Positions 16,861 through 24,922 of a stretch of DNA of 39,415 nucleotides are shown one piece after another (positions within the stretch are counted from its first letter, which is position 1; every line of letters starts with the position of its first letter). The stretch is from an uncultured Robiginitomaculum sp. (lineage in GTDB: Bacteria; Pseudomonadota; Alphaproteobacteria; Caulobacterales; Maricaulaceae), in NCBI GenBank assembly GCA_938010385.1, contig CALLVD010000067.1, positions 1-39,415 on the forward strand, read 5' to 3'. The notes below the pieces were generated by a model. It worked only from the letters and a program-made list of their open reading frames with translations, made no database searches and was not told where the DNA came from. The position numbers were made by a program, and so were the translations under genes.

Positions 16861-16889
16861 GTTACAGTTTTGTGACAGTTTTGTGACAG
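16861..16889 (-). promoter_or_regulatory. Pho box (PhoB binding site) upstream of pstS
   Basis: On the minus strand the sequence reads CTGTCAC-AAAA-CTGTCAC-AAAA-CTGTAAC: three 7-base half-sites spaced by 4, an 11-base period. This matches the known PhoB direct repeat (CTGTCAT-like). It lies about 77 bases upstream of the pstS start and 9 bases downstream of the phoR stop. It should drive pstSCAB-phoU-phoB under phosphate starvation. The third half-site deviates by one base. Confidence 0.93.
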
Positions 16890-16898
16890 GGGCCACCC

Positions 16899-17993
16899 TT
16901 AATCAAAGCCGGCCTGTTTAATGTTGAGGATAACTTTAACCCGGGTCCCCTCGCCCACCGTGCTGTCGATCGCCATGCGGCCCCGGTGCCGGTTAAGAAT
17001 ATGTTTGGTAATGGCCAGTCCCAAGCCTGTGCCGCCCATTTCGCGCGAACGGCCCTTATCAACGCGGTAAAACCGCTCTGTCAGCCGGCTGAGATGCTTG
17101 CGCTCCATGCCCTCGCCCTGATCTTCAATCAGAATGATTGCCCGTCCGCCTGCACCGGGCGTCATGGCCGGGCGCTGCGTGATTGTAACGCTCACAGGCG
17201 TCGCCGGCGTTGAGTATTTCAGGGCATTTTCAATAAGGTTTTGAAAAACTTCAATAAGTTCGTCTTCACTGCCCGACACCGGCAGCATGCCGGGCTGCGC
17301 CGTAATCTCTACCCGGTTCGGATAATCTGTATCTGACGCCGCAAGAGAGTTCACAACGCTCTTAATCACCCGCACAATATCGACGGCCCCATCCGGGGCG
17401 ACGTGCTCTTTGGCCTCTAATTTAGCCAGAGACAACAAATCACCCACCAATCGGGACATACGCGCGGTTTCAGCTGACATAAGGCCTAAAAACATGTCTT
17501 GCGCTTTGGGGTCTTCACGCGCCGGTCCCTGAAGCGTTTCAACCGCGCCGGCCAAAGTCGTTAAAGGCGAGCGCAGTTCATGACTGACATTGGCGACAAA
17601 GGTACTGCGCGAACGCTCGGCATCAATCTCGGCTGATACATCCAGCAATGTCACCAGAAAAAAAGCCTCATCAGGCGCTGCGATTCGCCCGGCAGTCAGT
17701 TCAAATGTACGGCGCGTCGTAAATTGAAGCTCAAGCGATATCGTCTCTGCATCGCCCGTCCGTATTACCCGGCTGAGGCATTCCAGAGCGTGCGGATGGC
17801 GCATGATGCGCACAAAATCCTTGCCCGCCAAATCATCATCAAACAAGGCCCGCGCTGCCGTATTGGCGGCGATGATGCGGCGCGAGGCCGTCACAGCCAA
17901 AGCCGGATATGCCAGCGCATCAACAATATTGGCAGGCAATCCGGGGCCGTCCGAGGTCGGCGCGCTTCGGGCTGCTGAATTGGCATCGATCAT
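16899..17993 (-). CDS. phoR: Sensor histidine kinase PhoR, without a membrane anchor
   Basis: This 364-aa histidine kinase is presumed to phosphorylate PhoB. It has an N-terminal PAS-like domain (about residues 22-120) with NIVDALAYPALAV, then a HisKA domain with FVANVSHELRSPLTTL (His138). The catalytic domain follows with N box NLIENALKYS, G1 DQGEGM, F box ERFYRVD and G2 GGTGLGLAI. No transmembrane helix is visible, and an in-frame TAG four codons upstream of the ATG excludes a longer N-terminus. Many PhoR proteins have one or two N-terminal helices, so this one should be cytosolic or membrane-associated through partners such as PhoU/Pst. It precedes the Pho box and may be transcribed separately. 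Confidence 0.9.
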   Translation of the reverse strand: MIDANSAARSAPTSDGPGLPANIVDALAYPALAVTASRRIIAANTAARALFDDDLAGKDFVRIMRHPHALECLSRVIRTGDAETISLELQFTTRRTFELTAGRIAAPDEAFFLVTLLDVSAEIDAERSRSTFVANVSHELRSPLTTLAGAVETLQGPAREDPKAQDMFLGLMSAETARMSRLVGDLLSLAKLEAKEHVAPDGAVDIVRVIKSVVNSLAASDTDYPNRVEITAQPGMLPVSGSEDELIEVFQNLIENALKYSTPATPVSVTITQRPAMTPGAGGRAIILIEDQGEGMERKHLSRLTERFYRVDKGRSREMGGTGLGLAITKHILNRHRGRMAIDSTVGEGTRVKVILNIKQAGFD

Positions 17994-18079
17994 GGGCGGG
18001 CTGCTAAATCCTGATTAAAGACGCGACCTGTTTGGCATTGTGCGGGCCATACCGCAAGGCGAAGGCCGCGCAGCGCGCT

Positions 18080-19519
18080 CTAATAGCGTATCGTGCCGGT
18101 TTGAATACGGCCCCCGCGATCAAGCGAAATGTCCCATTCGCGCCTGTCATTACCGGTCTCAATCGCGCGCGCCACATCTTTGGCCGCGTTGATTTTTCGT
18201 CCGTTAATTTCAAGCAGAATATCGCCGGGACGAAAGCGGCGGCGCGCCGGGCTGCGCGAGCGGATTTTGCTAACGACAACGCCTTGAATATAAGGATCAA
18301 AGTCCAGGCTCTCGGCCAATTTGGGCGACATATTGACGACAACAATACCGGCAAACGGATTATCACCTTCAATTTCGCGCGCATCCGGCGCAGGACTTTC
18401 TTCCATCAGAGCCGCCTTGACCGTCACTGTTTTTTCCCGGCCGTTATCGGTAAAAACCTGAAGCGTTGCGCGCTGTCCCGGCGCAAGCGTCGCAAGCTTA
18501 AACCGCAGCCCGCTATCATCATTAATCGGCGTGCCGTCAACAGACAGAATGACATCGCCTTTGCTCAGTCCCGCCTTATCTGACGGTCCGCCCTTATAGA
18601 TATCGCTGATGATTGCGCCGCGCGGCCGGTCAAGCCCCAGCGCTAACGCCATGTCAGATGACACAGCCTGCGTACGCGCGCCAATCCACGGACGCACAAT
18701 CTCGCCGTCTTTGACCGCGCTCTCGACCGCCCGCCCGACCAGCTCAGCCGGGATTGCAAAGCCGATACCGTTGGACCCGCCGGAGCGAGAGAAAATCGCT
18801 GTGTTTACGCCAACCAAGCTGCCATCCATACCGACCAATGCGCCGCCGGAATTTCCCGGATTCACAGCCGCGTCCGTCTGAATAAACGAGGATAAATCCG
18901 TTACGTTCGTGCGGCCCAGAGCGGATACAATACCGCTTGTCACCGTCTGGCCGACGCCAAACGGATTGCCGATCGCCAGCACTAAATCCCCGACCTCAAG
19001 CCCGCTGTCCTGCGCAATCGGCAGGACGGGCAGGCGCTCGCCTTTCGTGTCGATTTGCAAGACCGCCAAGTCCGATTGCGCGTCTTGGGCAATAATTTTG
19101 GCATCATATTCGCGGCGGTCATTTAAAACGATGCGCAGCTCATCCGCGCCGTCTACCACATGGGAATTGGTGACGATGACGCCATTACTGCGCACAATAA
19201 CGCCGGAGCCGAGGCTGCGCTCCATACGCTCGCGCGGCTGGGCGCTGCCGCCGAAAAATTGAGAAAAGAACGGATCATCCATGAACGGATTGGCCCGTCT
19301 TTTGACGGTGCGGCTTGAAAAAACATTGACCACGGCCGGCGCTGTTTGTTTCACCAACGGGGAGAAAGACATTTGCATTTGCGCCTGATTGACCGGCACA
19401 AACTTTCCGGGCTCCGGTTGCGGCGCAAAGACGTTCTGCGAGCCGGCGGCCTGCGAAAAGCCCAAAGCGCCCAAGGTCACAGTCAAAGCGCCGAGCGCTG
19501 TCATAATTCGGTTTCTCAT
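18080..19519 (-). CDS. DegP/DegQ-type periplasmic serine endoprotease
   Basis: This 479-aa HtrA-family protease acts in envelope protein quality control. The signal peptide is MRNRIMTALGALTVTLGALG, with cleavage near SQAAG. The trypsin-like triad is visible: His120 in TNSHVVDGAD, Asp150 in QSDLAVL and Ser224 in NPGNSGGALV. Two PDZ domains follow (about residues 270-375 and 385-479), each with a GDVIL/GDILLEING carboxylate-binding strand. The length and two PDZ domains fit DegP/DegQ; MucD is an equivalent name in some species. The divergent chorismate mutase gene starts about 165 bases away. Confidence 0.94.
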   Translation of the reverse strand: MRNRIMTALGALTVTLGALGFSQAAGSQNVFAPQPEPGKFVPVNQAQMQMSFSPLVKQTAPAVVNVFSSRTVKRRANPFMDDPFFSQFFGGSAQPRERMERSLGSGVIVRSNGVIVTNSHVVDGADELRIVLNDRREYDAKIIAQDAQSDLAVLQIDTKGERLPVLPIAQDSGLEVGDLVLAIGNPFGVGQTVTSGIVSALGRTNVTDLSSFIQTDAAVNPGNSGGALVGMDGSLVGVNTAIFSRSGGSNGIGFAIPAELVGRAVESAVKDGEIVRPWIGARTQAVSSDMALALGLDRPRGAIISDIYKGGPSDKAGLSKGDVILSVDGTPINDDSGLRFKLATLAPGQRATLQVFTDNGREKTVTVKAALMEESPAPDAREIEGDNPFAGIVVVNMSPKLAESLDFDPYIQGVVVSKIRSRSPARRRFRPGDILLEINGRKINAAKDVARAIETGNDRREWDISLDRGGRIQTGTIRY

Positions 19520-19684
19520 TCCGGTCCCCTGTTTGGTCTGCTTTTAATTTAGGGGGGCACAAAGCCTGATTAAAGGCCCGTCTGCATTAAAATGTACTCA
19601 TAGTCCCGCAGACGTGACAGGGGCCGCCGGCCCTGCGCGCTATCGTCACTTTCATTTTGCCCGAAAAATGCCTATGTCGGGCTT

Positions 19685-20017
19685 ATGACTGCTATGCCGA
19701 AAAACCCTGTAATCCCTGATGCGCCGATGCCGGAGGATTGCGAGACCATGCGCGACGTTCGCGCCGGAGTCGATGCCATAGACATGCAGCTTGTTCGCCT
19801 GATTGCTACGCGCCAAGGCTATATGCATGCCGCCGCACGCATTAAATCCAAACGCGAAGACGTTTACGACGCTGCGCGGATTGAAGATATTATCGAAAAG
19901 GTTCTGGTACAAGCGAAAGCAAGCGGCCTCTCAGCCGAGATAGCAGAGCCGGTCTGGCGCGAAATGATTAAGCAGTGCATTGCCCACGAATTTAAAGTGT
20001 GGGACGGCGAGCTTTAA
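19685..20017 (+). CDS. Chorismate mutase, AroQ type
   Basis: This 110-aa all-helical enzyme converts chorismate to prephenate for phenylalanine and tyrosine synthesis. The pattern MRDVRAGVDAIDMQLVRLIATR matches helix 1, with its conserved Arg. AAARIKSKREDVYDAARIEDII follows with the catalytic Lys/Arg pair and the D-x-x-R-I-E motif, then a C-terminal helix VWREMIKQCIAHEF. It is a stand-alone (monofunctional) domain without a prephenate dehydratase fusion. No signal peptide is seen. It lies tail to tail with the next minus-strand gene, with 6 bases between stops. Confidence 0.9.
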   Translation: MTAMPKNPVIPDAPMPEDCETMRDVRAGVDAIDMQLVRLIATRQGYMHAAARIKSKREDVYDAARIEDIIEKVLVQAKASGLSAEIAEPVWREMIKQCIAHEFKVWDGEL

Positions 20018-20023
20018 ATCTTG

Positions 20024-20467
20024 CTAAAGTCCCTGAATGCTGACAGGCATACCGTCAAAAATCGGATCCAAATAGGCTTTGCGATTGCCGCGTTCCCATC
20101 CGGAGACATTTTTAACGCAAAAACTGCGGGTTTCCGGCGCGCGGCCGGCCCGGGCGCGGGCCGCTTCATCGCGGGCAAAAGCGCGAATTTCACGTAAAGA
20201 TGTGGCGTTTCCGCGGGCGCAGCTGTCTACCAAATCTTGCGGCGTGCGTGGATCGATACGCTTAAATTCCGTGCGATTATCGGCGCGGTAATTGGCTGTA
20301 ACCTGATTTCCCGACAGATATTTGACAAACACAACGCGGCGATAATTCGCCTTATCATTCGGGCCGGTTTCAATAAGCAAAGTCGGGCTCATATCCTGAG
20401 CCATTGCAGGCGCGGCTGTTAAGCCGGCTGTTGCTGCCAAAAGTGCTGATAAAACTAAACCGCGCAT
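20024..20467 (-). CDS. Small secreted hypothetical protein
   Basis: I do not recognise this 147-aa protein. I chose the ATG at 20467 because it has a perfect GGAGG seven to eight bases upstream and is followed by a clear signal peptide (MRGLVLSALLAATAG, cleavage after PAMA near residue 23). The mature part is about 124 residues and mixed alpha/beta in appearance. Two cysteines (in VDSCARGN and SFCVKN) may form a disulfide in the periplasm. No catalytic motif is visible. It stands alone between chorismate mutase and metY. Confidence 0.7.
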   Translation of the reverse strand: MRGLVLSALLAATAGLTAAPAMAQDMSPTLLIETGPNDKANYRRVVFVKYLSGNQVTANYRADNRTEFKRIDPRTPQDLVDSCARGNATSLREIRAFARDEAARARAGRAPETRSFCVKNVSGWERGNRKAYLDPIFDGMPVSIQGL

Positions 20468-20580
20468 ATAAACCTCCACATGCACCAAATGAATACGACC
20501 CCCGAACCAACTAGCAAAAATTGCGCCGGGTCGGGAGTCTGTTATGCAGTTAAAGTTTTGTAATCTTGCGGATTGGCCGC

Positions 20581-21855
20581 TTAGACCGCCGCCGCCAAAG
20601 CCTGATCAAGGTCAGCTATAATGTCGTCAATATGCTCGATACCGATACATAAACGGATCATTTCAGGCGACACGCCCGCGCCGGACAGCTCGTCTTCGGT
20701 CAGTTGGCGATGGGTTGTCGAGGCCGGATGCGCCGCCAGTGATTTTGCGTCACCGATATTGACCAAACGCTTGAAGATCTGCAGCGCGTCGTAGAATTTC
20801 ACGCCCGCATCAAAGCCGCCTTTTACGCCAAAGGACAGAAGTGCAGACGGCTTACCGTCTGTATATTCCTGCGCCAGATCGTAATATTCAGAGGATTTCA
20901 GACCTGCATAGCGTACCCATTCAACCGCATCATGATTTTCCAAATATTCAGCGACTTTCTGTGCATTTTCACAGTGACGCTCCATGCGCAGCGATAGGGT
21001 TTCAAGACCTTGCAGAATCAAAAAGGCATTCATCGGCGATAGCGCTGCGCCGGTATTGCGCAGCGGAACCGTCCGCGCGCGTCCGATAAAGGCGGCCGGG
21101 CCCATGGCTTCGGTATAGACAACGCCGTGATAGCTTGGCTCCGGCTCGTTGAGCATTTTGAAACGGTCTTTATTGGCCACCCAATCAAAGGTGCCGCCGT
21201 CAACGATCATGCCGCCAATGGAATTACCGTGACCGCCAATATATTTGGTCAGCGAGTGGATAACAATGTCGGCGCCGTGCTCAATCGGCTTAATCAGGCA
21301 AGGCGTGGCAACCGTGTTATCAACAATAAGCGGTACGCCGTGCTTATGCGCGACCTCTGCCAGCGCTTTAATATCCACGATATTGCCGGACGGATTACCG
21401 ATAGATTCGCAATAGACGGCGCGCGTATTTTCATCAATCATGGCTTCAACAGCGGCGGCGCTGTCATCAGCGGCAAAGCGGCAATCAATACCCAAGCTCG
21501 GGAACATGTGTTTAAACAGTGTATAGGTCCCGCCGTAGAGCATCGGTACGGTCACGATATTAGAGCCGACATCGGCAATCGTGACGATGGCATAGTGAAT
21601 GGCCGCAGAACCGGCGCTGACGGCGAGACCGGCAATGCCGCCCTCCATTTCCGCCACGCGCTTTTCCAAAACGTCATTGGTCGGGTTCATAATGCGGGTG
21701 TAGATATTGCCGGGAACGGCAAGGTTAAACAGGTCCGCGCCATGCTGCGCATTGTCAAATTCATAGGCGACAGTTTGGTAAATCGGAACCGCGACGGATT
21801 TGGTTGTCGGGTCAGTTTCATAACCGGCGTGAATACCGAGTGTTGCGTCTTTCAT
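20581..21855 (-). CDS. metY: O-acetylhomoserine aminocarboxypropyltransferase (sulfhydrylase)
   Basis: This 424-aa PLP enzyme of the Cys/Met gamma family makes homocysteine from O-acetylhomoserine and sulfide, a direct sulfhydrylation step in methionine synthesis. The PLP lysine is in HSLTKYIGGHGN (Lys204 from the chosen start). AVPIYQTVAYEF, YTRIMNPTNDVLEKRVAEMEGG and LAAHPASTTHRQL are family hallmarks, with the long MetY-type insert (VDGGTFDW, EPEPSYHG). I chose the ATG at 21855, which has AAGGAG eight bases upstream; the longer in-frame start at 21909 would add basic residues not expected in the family. The ribosome-binding site lies within a predicted hairpin, described separately. Confidence 0.95.
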   Translation of the reverse strand: MKDATLGIHAGYETDPTTKSVAVPIYQTVAYEFDNAQHGADLFNLAVPGNIYTRIMNPTNDVLEKRVAEMEGGIAGLAVSAGSAAIHYAIVTIADVGSNIVTVPMLYGGTYTLFKHMFPSLGIDCRFAADDSAAAVEAMIDENTRAVYCESIGNPSGNIVDIKALAEVAHKHGVPLIVDNTVATPCLIKPIEHGADIVIHSLTKYIGGHGNSIGGMIVDGGTFDWVANKDRFKMLNEPEPSYHGVVYTEAMGPAAFIGRARTVPLRNTGAALSPMNAFLILQGLETLSLRMERHCENAQKVAEYLENHDAVEWVRYAGLKSSEYYDLAQEYTDGKPSALLSFGVKGGFDAGVKFYDALQIFKRLVNIGDAKSLAAHPASTTHRQLTEDELSGAGVSPEMIRLCIGIEHIDDIIADLDQALAAAV

Positions 21856-21858
21856 GGC

Positions 21859-21904
21859 GCGCTCCTTGCGTTTTAAAAAGTTTGCACGCTTGTACCCGGA
21901 GCGC
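21859..21904 (-). promoter_or_regulatory. Possible ribosome-binding-site-sequestering hairpin before metY
   Basis: On the minus strand GCGCTCC (21898-21904) can pair perfectly with GGAGCGC (21859-21865), which contains the metY ribosome-binding site. An inner stem ACGC/GCGT-type pairing lies at 21868-21871 with 21886-21889. This is compatible with translational control, but it does not match a SAM riboswitch consensus I can recognise. Confidence 0.35.
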
Positions 21905-21934
21905 CGCAAAAAAGCGAGTCTCTATACGCCTGTC

Positions 21935-22849
21935 CTATTCACATATTAATGACCGGCACGGCTCCCCTTCGCGCCCTACAAAAGAATGCCCGGGGCTGCC
22001 GGCGGGCATGGGCATATCGGCCGGCAATATGAATTTCACACTTTGCGCTCCGGTCAAGCGCGCGGGAAAACGCTTAATCGGTTTGACGATGCGCAGTCCC
22101 TTTTCCTCTTTGACTAAATGTCCTGTCCCCAATAATTGCTCTATACCGGCGCGACCCGGCAAAATGTCGTAAAGTTCGACAGGCTTGGGCGCGATAACGG
22201 CTTCAGGGTCAATTTTTGCAACGCCGTCTGCCTTGAAATCAAACGCTGTATAGCGGGTCTCAATGTCGCGCACTTCAAAGGACTCTTCACGGCTCACCGT
22301 CTCCCCCGAAGGCAGTGAAATTGAGCTTATCGTATAGCGGCCATGCATCAGTTCCGGCGCGCGGCCCGCAATGCCGCTCCATGTCTTACGGGCGGTCAGT
22401 CCGCTTTTGCTCTTCAGTTTATAAAAATAGCGCAGGCAGTCCGAGGCTAAAAAGGTTATTTTACCCGCTTCCAATCCCGTCACGCCGACCCCTGCAAATT
22501 CCGAAATACGGGCGGGCCCGGTGACAAATTGCGCGACGCGGTCTGCCGCGCCTTCAATCTGCCAAACCATCGGCTCAAAACTTGCCGCCATAATATAAAG
22601 CGGGCTGTCCCCCTCTTCGATAATCAGGCGCGCCGCATTGGTTTCGCCGTCCTGCCCGACCACAGTCACACTGGAAGTTGCGCTGCCGTCATAACCGCCC
22701 AGAAAAATAAGCGTGTCCTTTGCCGCCGGCGGCGGCGCATAACAGGACGCCGGCTCATGTGGCGCAGGATCATGAGGATGCAAAGCCGCAGCGACCGGCG
22801 CGAGCGCGAGCCCGGAGACAGCTAAAACAGAACAGACAGATTTGCGCAT
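21935..22849 (-). CDS. Secreted hypothetical protein
   Basis: I do not recognise this 304-aa protein. It has a signal peptide (MRKSVCSVLAVSGLALAPVAAA) and a mature start LHPHDPAPHEPASC, so it is probably periplasmic or exported. The body reads like beta-rich segments: DTLIFLGGYDGSATSSVTVV, then LIIEEGDSPLYIMAASFEPMVW, a pattern like a sandwich domain. Four or five cysteines are spread out, including the C-terminal pair in GEPCRSLICE. No catalytic motif is seen. It stands upstream of metY on the same strand with about 80 bases between them. Cotranscription is possible but nothing suggests a joint role. Confidence 0.7.
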   Translation of the reverse strand: MRKSVCSVLAVSGLALAPVAAALHPHDPAPHEPASCYAPPPAAKDTLIFLGGYDGSATSSVTVVGQDGETNAARLIIEEGDSPLYIMAASFEPMVWQIEGAADRVAQFVTGPARISEFAGVGVTGLEAGKITFLASDCLRYFYKLKSKSGLTARKTWSGIAGRAPELMHGRYTISSISLPSGETVSREESFEVRDIETRYTAFDFKADGVAKIDPEAVIAPKPVELYDILPGRAGIEQLLGTGHLVKEEKGLRIVKPIKRFPARLTGAQSVKFILPADMPMPAGSPGHSFVGREGEPCRSLICE

Positions 22850-22907
22850 AAAAACTCCTGAGAAACTTCAGCCCCCATCGGGCCGGTTTTAGCGCCATTT
22901 TGCAAAT

Positions 22908-22948
22908 GCTTTTTACAAGCAGGGACGGTGCCCTGCATGTTTGTAAGC
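22908..22948 (-). other. Imperfect hairpin downstream of the probable nuclease gene
   Basis: TTACAA-GCAGGG pairs with CCCTGC-TTGTAA around ACGGTG with a 4-base bulge, and outer GC pairs extend it. It lies about 70 bases after the stop of the minus-strand gene at 23019. No T-tract follows, so it may be a transcript-end or processing structure and not a classical terminator. Confidence 0.4.
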
Positions 22949-23018
22949 TCGTTGTCGGTCTTTCAGAAACGCCTGCTAACGTGACTCTCTTGCAAAGCAC
23001 TGAACTCAAGACGGAACG

Positions 23019-24293
23019 TTATAAATCAACATAATGCTCACAAAAAAATCGCACGCGACTTTCTATGGTCGATATGATTTTTTTGCGACTGCGCATATCT
23101 CCCGCCACCCCCATCGGCGAATAAGTCAAATCAACATACTGTATTGAGTCTTTATCATCTCTGATGAGCTTAGACCCTTGCAGTTCACCATCAACCATCC
23201 TTTGAATTGCGTCAAATAATGTGGTGTTTGTCATCTCTGATAAATACGGCCATTTAGCAAAAATATGCATATGCTCATGTTTTCCTGACCTATCTTCATC
23301 ATTGTCATCTTTGAATTGACGCAGAAATCTTTCGATACGCTTATGGGGTGTTTTTACTTTGTCACTTAATTCGTGACGCATAGAAATTCTGAGCGAGCGT
23401 TGGTCTACATCTAAGGTCACCCTAAGAGGGTGGTCTACGCCATCTATATCAAACTCAGAATATAAGTCACCGCGCTCCCTCAACAAGTCGACATCATTTT
23501 TTAATCGATTTTCAGAAGATTTCTTATCGTCATTCGACAGTAATTGAGTTGTTTTAGCATTAAATTTTCGCGCTATGATAATTGCAAGTTCGGCGCTTTC
23601 TTGGTGCCAATCGGAAACGGCATCCTCATAGGACTGTATTTCAGGAGTTCCTCGAACCTTTAAGTCATCGACGAAGTCCGTCCAGCCTTGGTTCATGACT
23701 GTAAAACCTTCAACACCGGATTTCGAATCTTGAAGGAACAATAAAAATTCTTCCAAAATGGTCCTTTGAATTGGGTCAGAAACACCATCGTCCAAAAGTA
23801 ATTTTTCCGCAGTATGAGATATATATTTCCAAGACCAATGAAAGTGCGGAACTTTACGGAGCTTTTTATCAGAACTCGCAAGCCGCAGAGGCGGGCGAGC
23901 GGGGTTTGCACACATCTCGTTTGAAATGGTAATAAGCGCCTGTAATTTGTTTTCTACAACCCTGCCAAGATATCTCTCAAGTTGATCTTGGTTTAAGTCT
24001 GTTTTCTTTATTTTAACCTCAATCGCAGCACGCCATGAGCCAGTCTTACTATGCTCAAGCAACCCATCAGGTATATCCTCCGGTGAATATCGCCCACCAA
24101 ATTTCGGGTGTACTGTTGCTTTAAAGTCGTTTCCACGCTTAGAAACACGGCGACCCACGGTGTGCATCAAGTCCCTGCGGAACTCATATACCAGATTGAG
24201 ACACGCTAAAAATACTGAGGTAGCTCGATCTTCATCTGATTTCACAGTAGGAAAGAGACGGGCATGCGCACCATAATTAATTTTATCAGACAT
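23019..24293 (-). CDS. Probable PD-(D/E)XK nuclease-like protein of unknown function, AT-richer than its surroundings
   Basis: This 424-aa soluble protein has a nuclease-like core in its N-terminal quarter: PDGLL (Asp76), a beta hairpin WRAAIEVKIKK with Glu92 and Lys94, then NQDQLERYL. This fits the D-x(n)-E-x-K motif of the PD-(D/E)XK superfamily, where the three residues bind metal and cut nucleic acid. The N-terminus (ARLFPTVKSDEDRATSVFLACL) resembles a group of stand-alone proteins I recall as uncharacterised. The C-terminal 250 residues show no motif I know. Two hand-counted 60-base lines inside it are 48% and 33% G+C, against 65% for a line in the next gene leftward. It has GGGGGA before its ATG, no partner gene, and a defence role is only a guess. 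Confidence 0.65.
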   Translation of the reverse strand: MSDKINYGAHARLFPTVKSDEDRATSVFLACLNLVYEFRRDLMHTVGRRVSKRGNDFKATVHPKFGGRYSPEDIPDGLLEHSKTGSWRAAIEVKIKKTDLNQDQLERYLGRVVENKLQALITISNEMCANPARPPLRLASSDKKLRKVPHFHWSWKYISHTAEKLLLDDGVSDPIQRTILEEFLLFLQDSKSGVEGFTVMNQGWTDFVDDLKVRGTPEIQSYEDAVSDWHQESAELAIIIARKFNAKTTQLLSNDDKKSSENRLKNDVDLLRERGDLYSEFDIDGVDHPLRVTLDVDQRSLRISMRHELSDKVKTPHKRIERFLRQFKDDNDEDRSGKHEHMHIFAKWPYLSEMTNTTLFDAIQRMVDGELQGSKLIRDDKDSIQYVDLTYSPMGVAGDMRSRKKIISTIESRVRFFCEHYVDL

Positions 24294-24377
24294 AGTTCCC
24301 CCTTAACGTGCAACCATATCAATGGGTTCAAATATCACAATACAGAATCAGTGCTCTTTTTTTCCGCCTTTCCCAAC

Positions 24378-24406
24378 AAAAAACCCGCCGAAACCGGCGG
24401 GTTTTT
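24378..24406 (-). terminator. Rho-independent terminator after rplQ
   Basis: CCCGCCG-AAAC-CGGCGGG forms a 7-base GC stem flanked by A6 and T5 runs, about 40 bases after the rplQ stop. It ends the leftward ribosomal super-operon and separates it from the probable nuclease gene. Confidence 0.92.
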
Positions 24407-24444
24407 AAAATTAATAACGCAATGAAAGCAGAAGCTTAGCGTGC

Positions 24445-24864
24445 TTACGCGTCTTCGCCCTGCTCTGCAGCGTTGCGGGCCAGGTCGGCGGCGCCTTTGG
24501 CGGAGACGTCGCGGTCAACCAGCTCAATGACAGCCATTGGCGCGTTGTCGCCGTGGCGGAAACCGGCCTTCAGGACGCGGACATAGCCGCCCGGACGGTC
24601 AGCGTAGCGCGGGCCCAGAACGTCAAAGAGCTTCTTGCTCATTTCAACATTGCGGGTGCGGGCAATCGCCAGACGGCGGCTGTTCAAATCGCCTTTTTTG
24701 GCGAGCGTAACCAGCTTGTCCATGAACGGCTTAAGCTCTTTGGCTTTCGGCAAGGTCGTAACGATTTGCTCGTGCTCAATCAGGCTGCTGCTCATATTGG
24801 CAAACATCGCCTTGCGATGGCTGGCCGTTTTATTGAGTTTGCGGTGGGCAATGCGATGGCGCAT
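24445..24864 (-). CDS. rplQ: 50S ribosomal protein L17
   Basis: This 139-aa ribosomal protein starts [20 protein letters not shown], the family's signature N-terminus that contacts 23S rRNA. It continues with the conserved [17 protein letters not shown] and [24 protein letters not shown]. The short acidic tail is normal in alphaproteobacteria. It is the last gene of the alpha operon, 58 bases after rpoA, and is followed by a strong terminator. Confidence 0.98.
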   Translation of the reverse strand: MRHRIAHRKLNKTASHRKAMFANMSSSLIEHEQIVTTLPKAKELKPFMDKLVTLAKKGDLNSRRLAIARTRNVEMSKKLFDVLGPRYADRPGGYVRVLKAGFRHGDNAPMAVIELVDRDVSAKGAADLARNAAEQGEDA

Positions 24865-24922
24865 GGCGATATCCTCTTAAATTAGTGTGCCGTTTAATAA
24901 TTTTGGCGGCAGTTCTTATGAC

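Noticed and set aside
21127-21876. 249-aa open frame on the plus strand opposite metY
   Set aside because: Mirror of the metY codons; no known fold motif and no upstream signals.
21856-21935. SAM-II or SAM-V riboswitch before metY
   Set aside because: Size and place fit, but the conserved loop and pseudoknot sequences I know are not visible; listed only as a possible hairpin.
22900-22950. tRNA or attachment-site remnant next to the acquired-looking nuclease gene
   Set aside because: No cloverleaf, no anticodon arm and no direct repeat matching the other flank of the gene.
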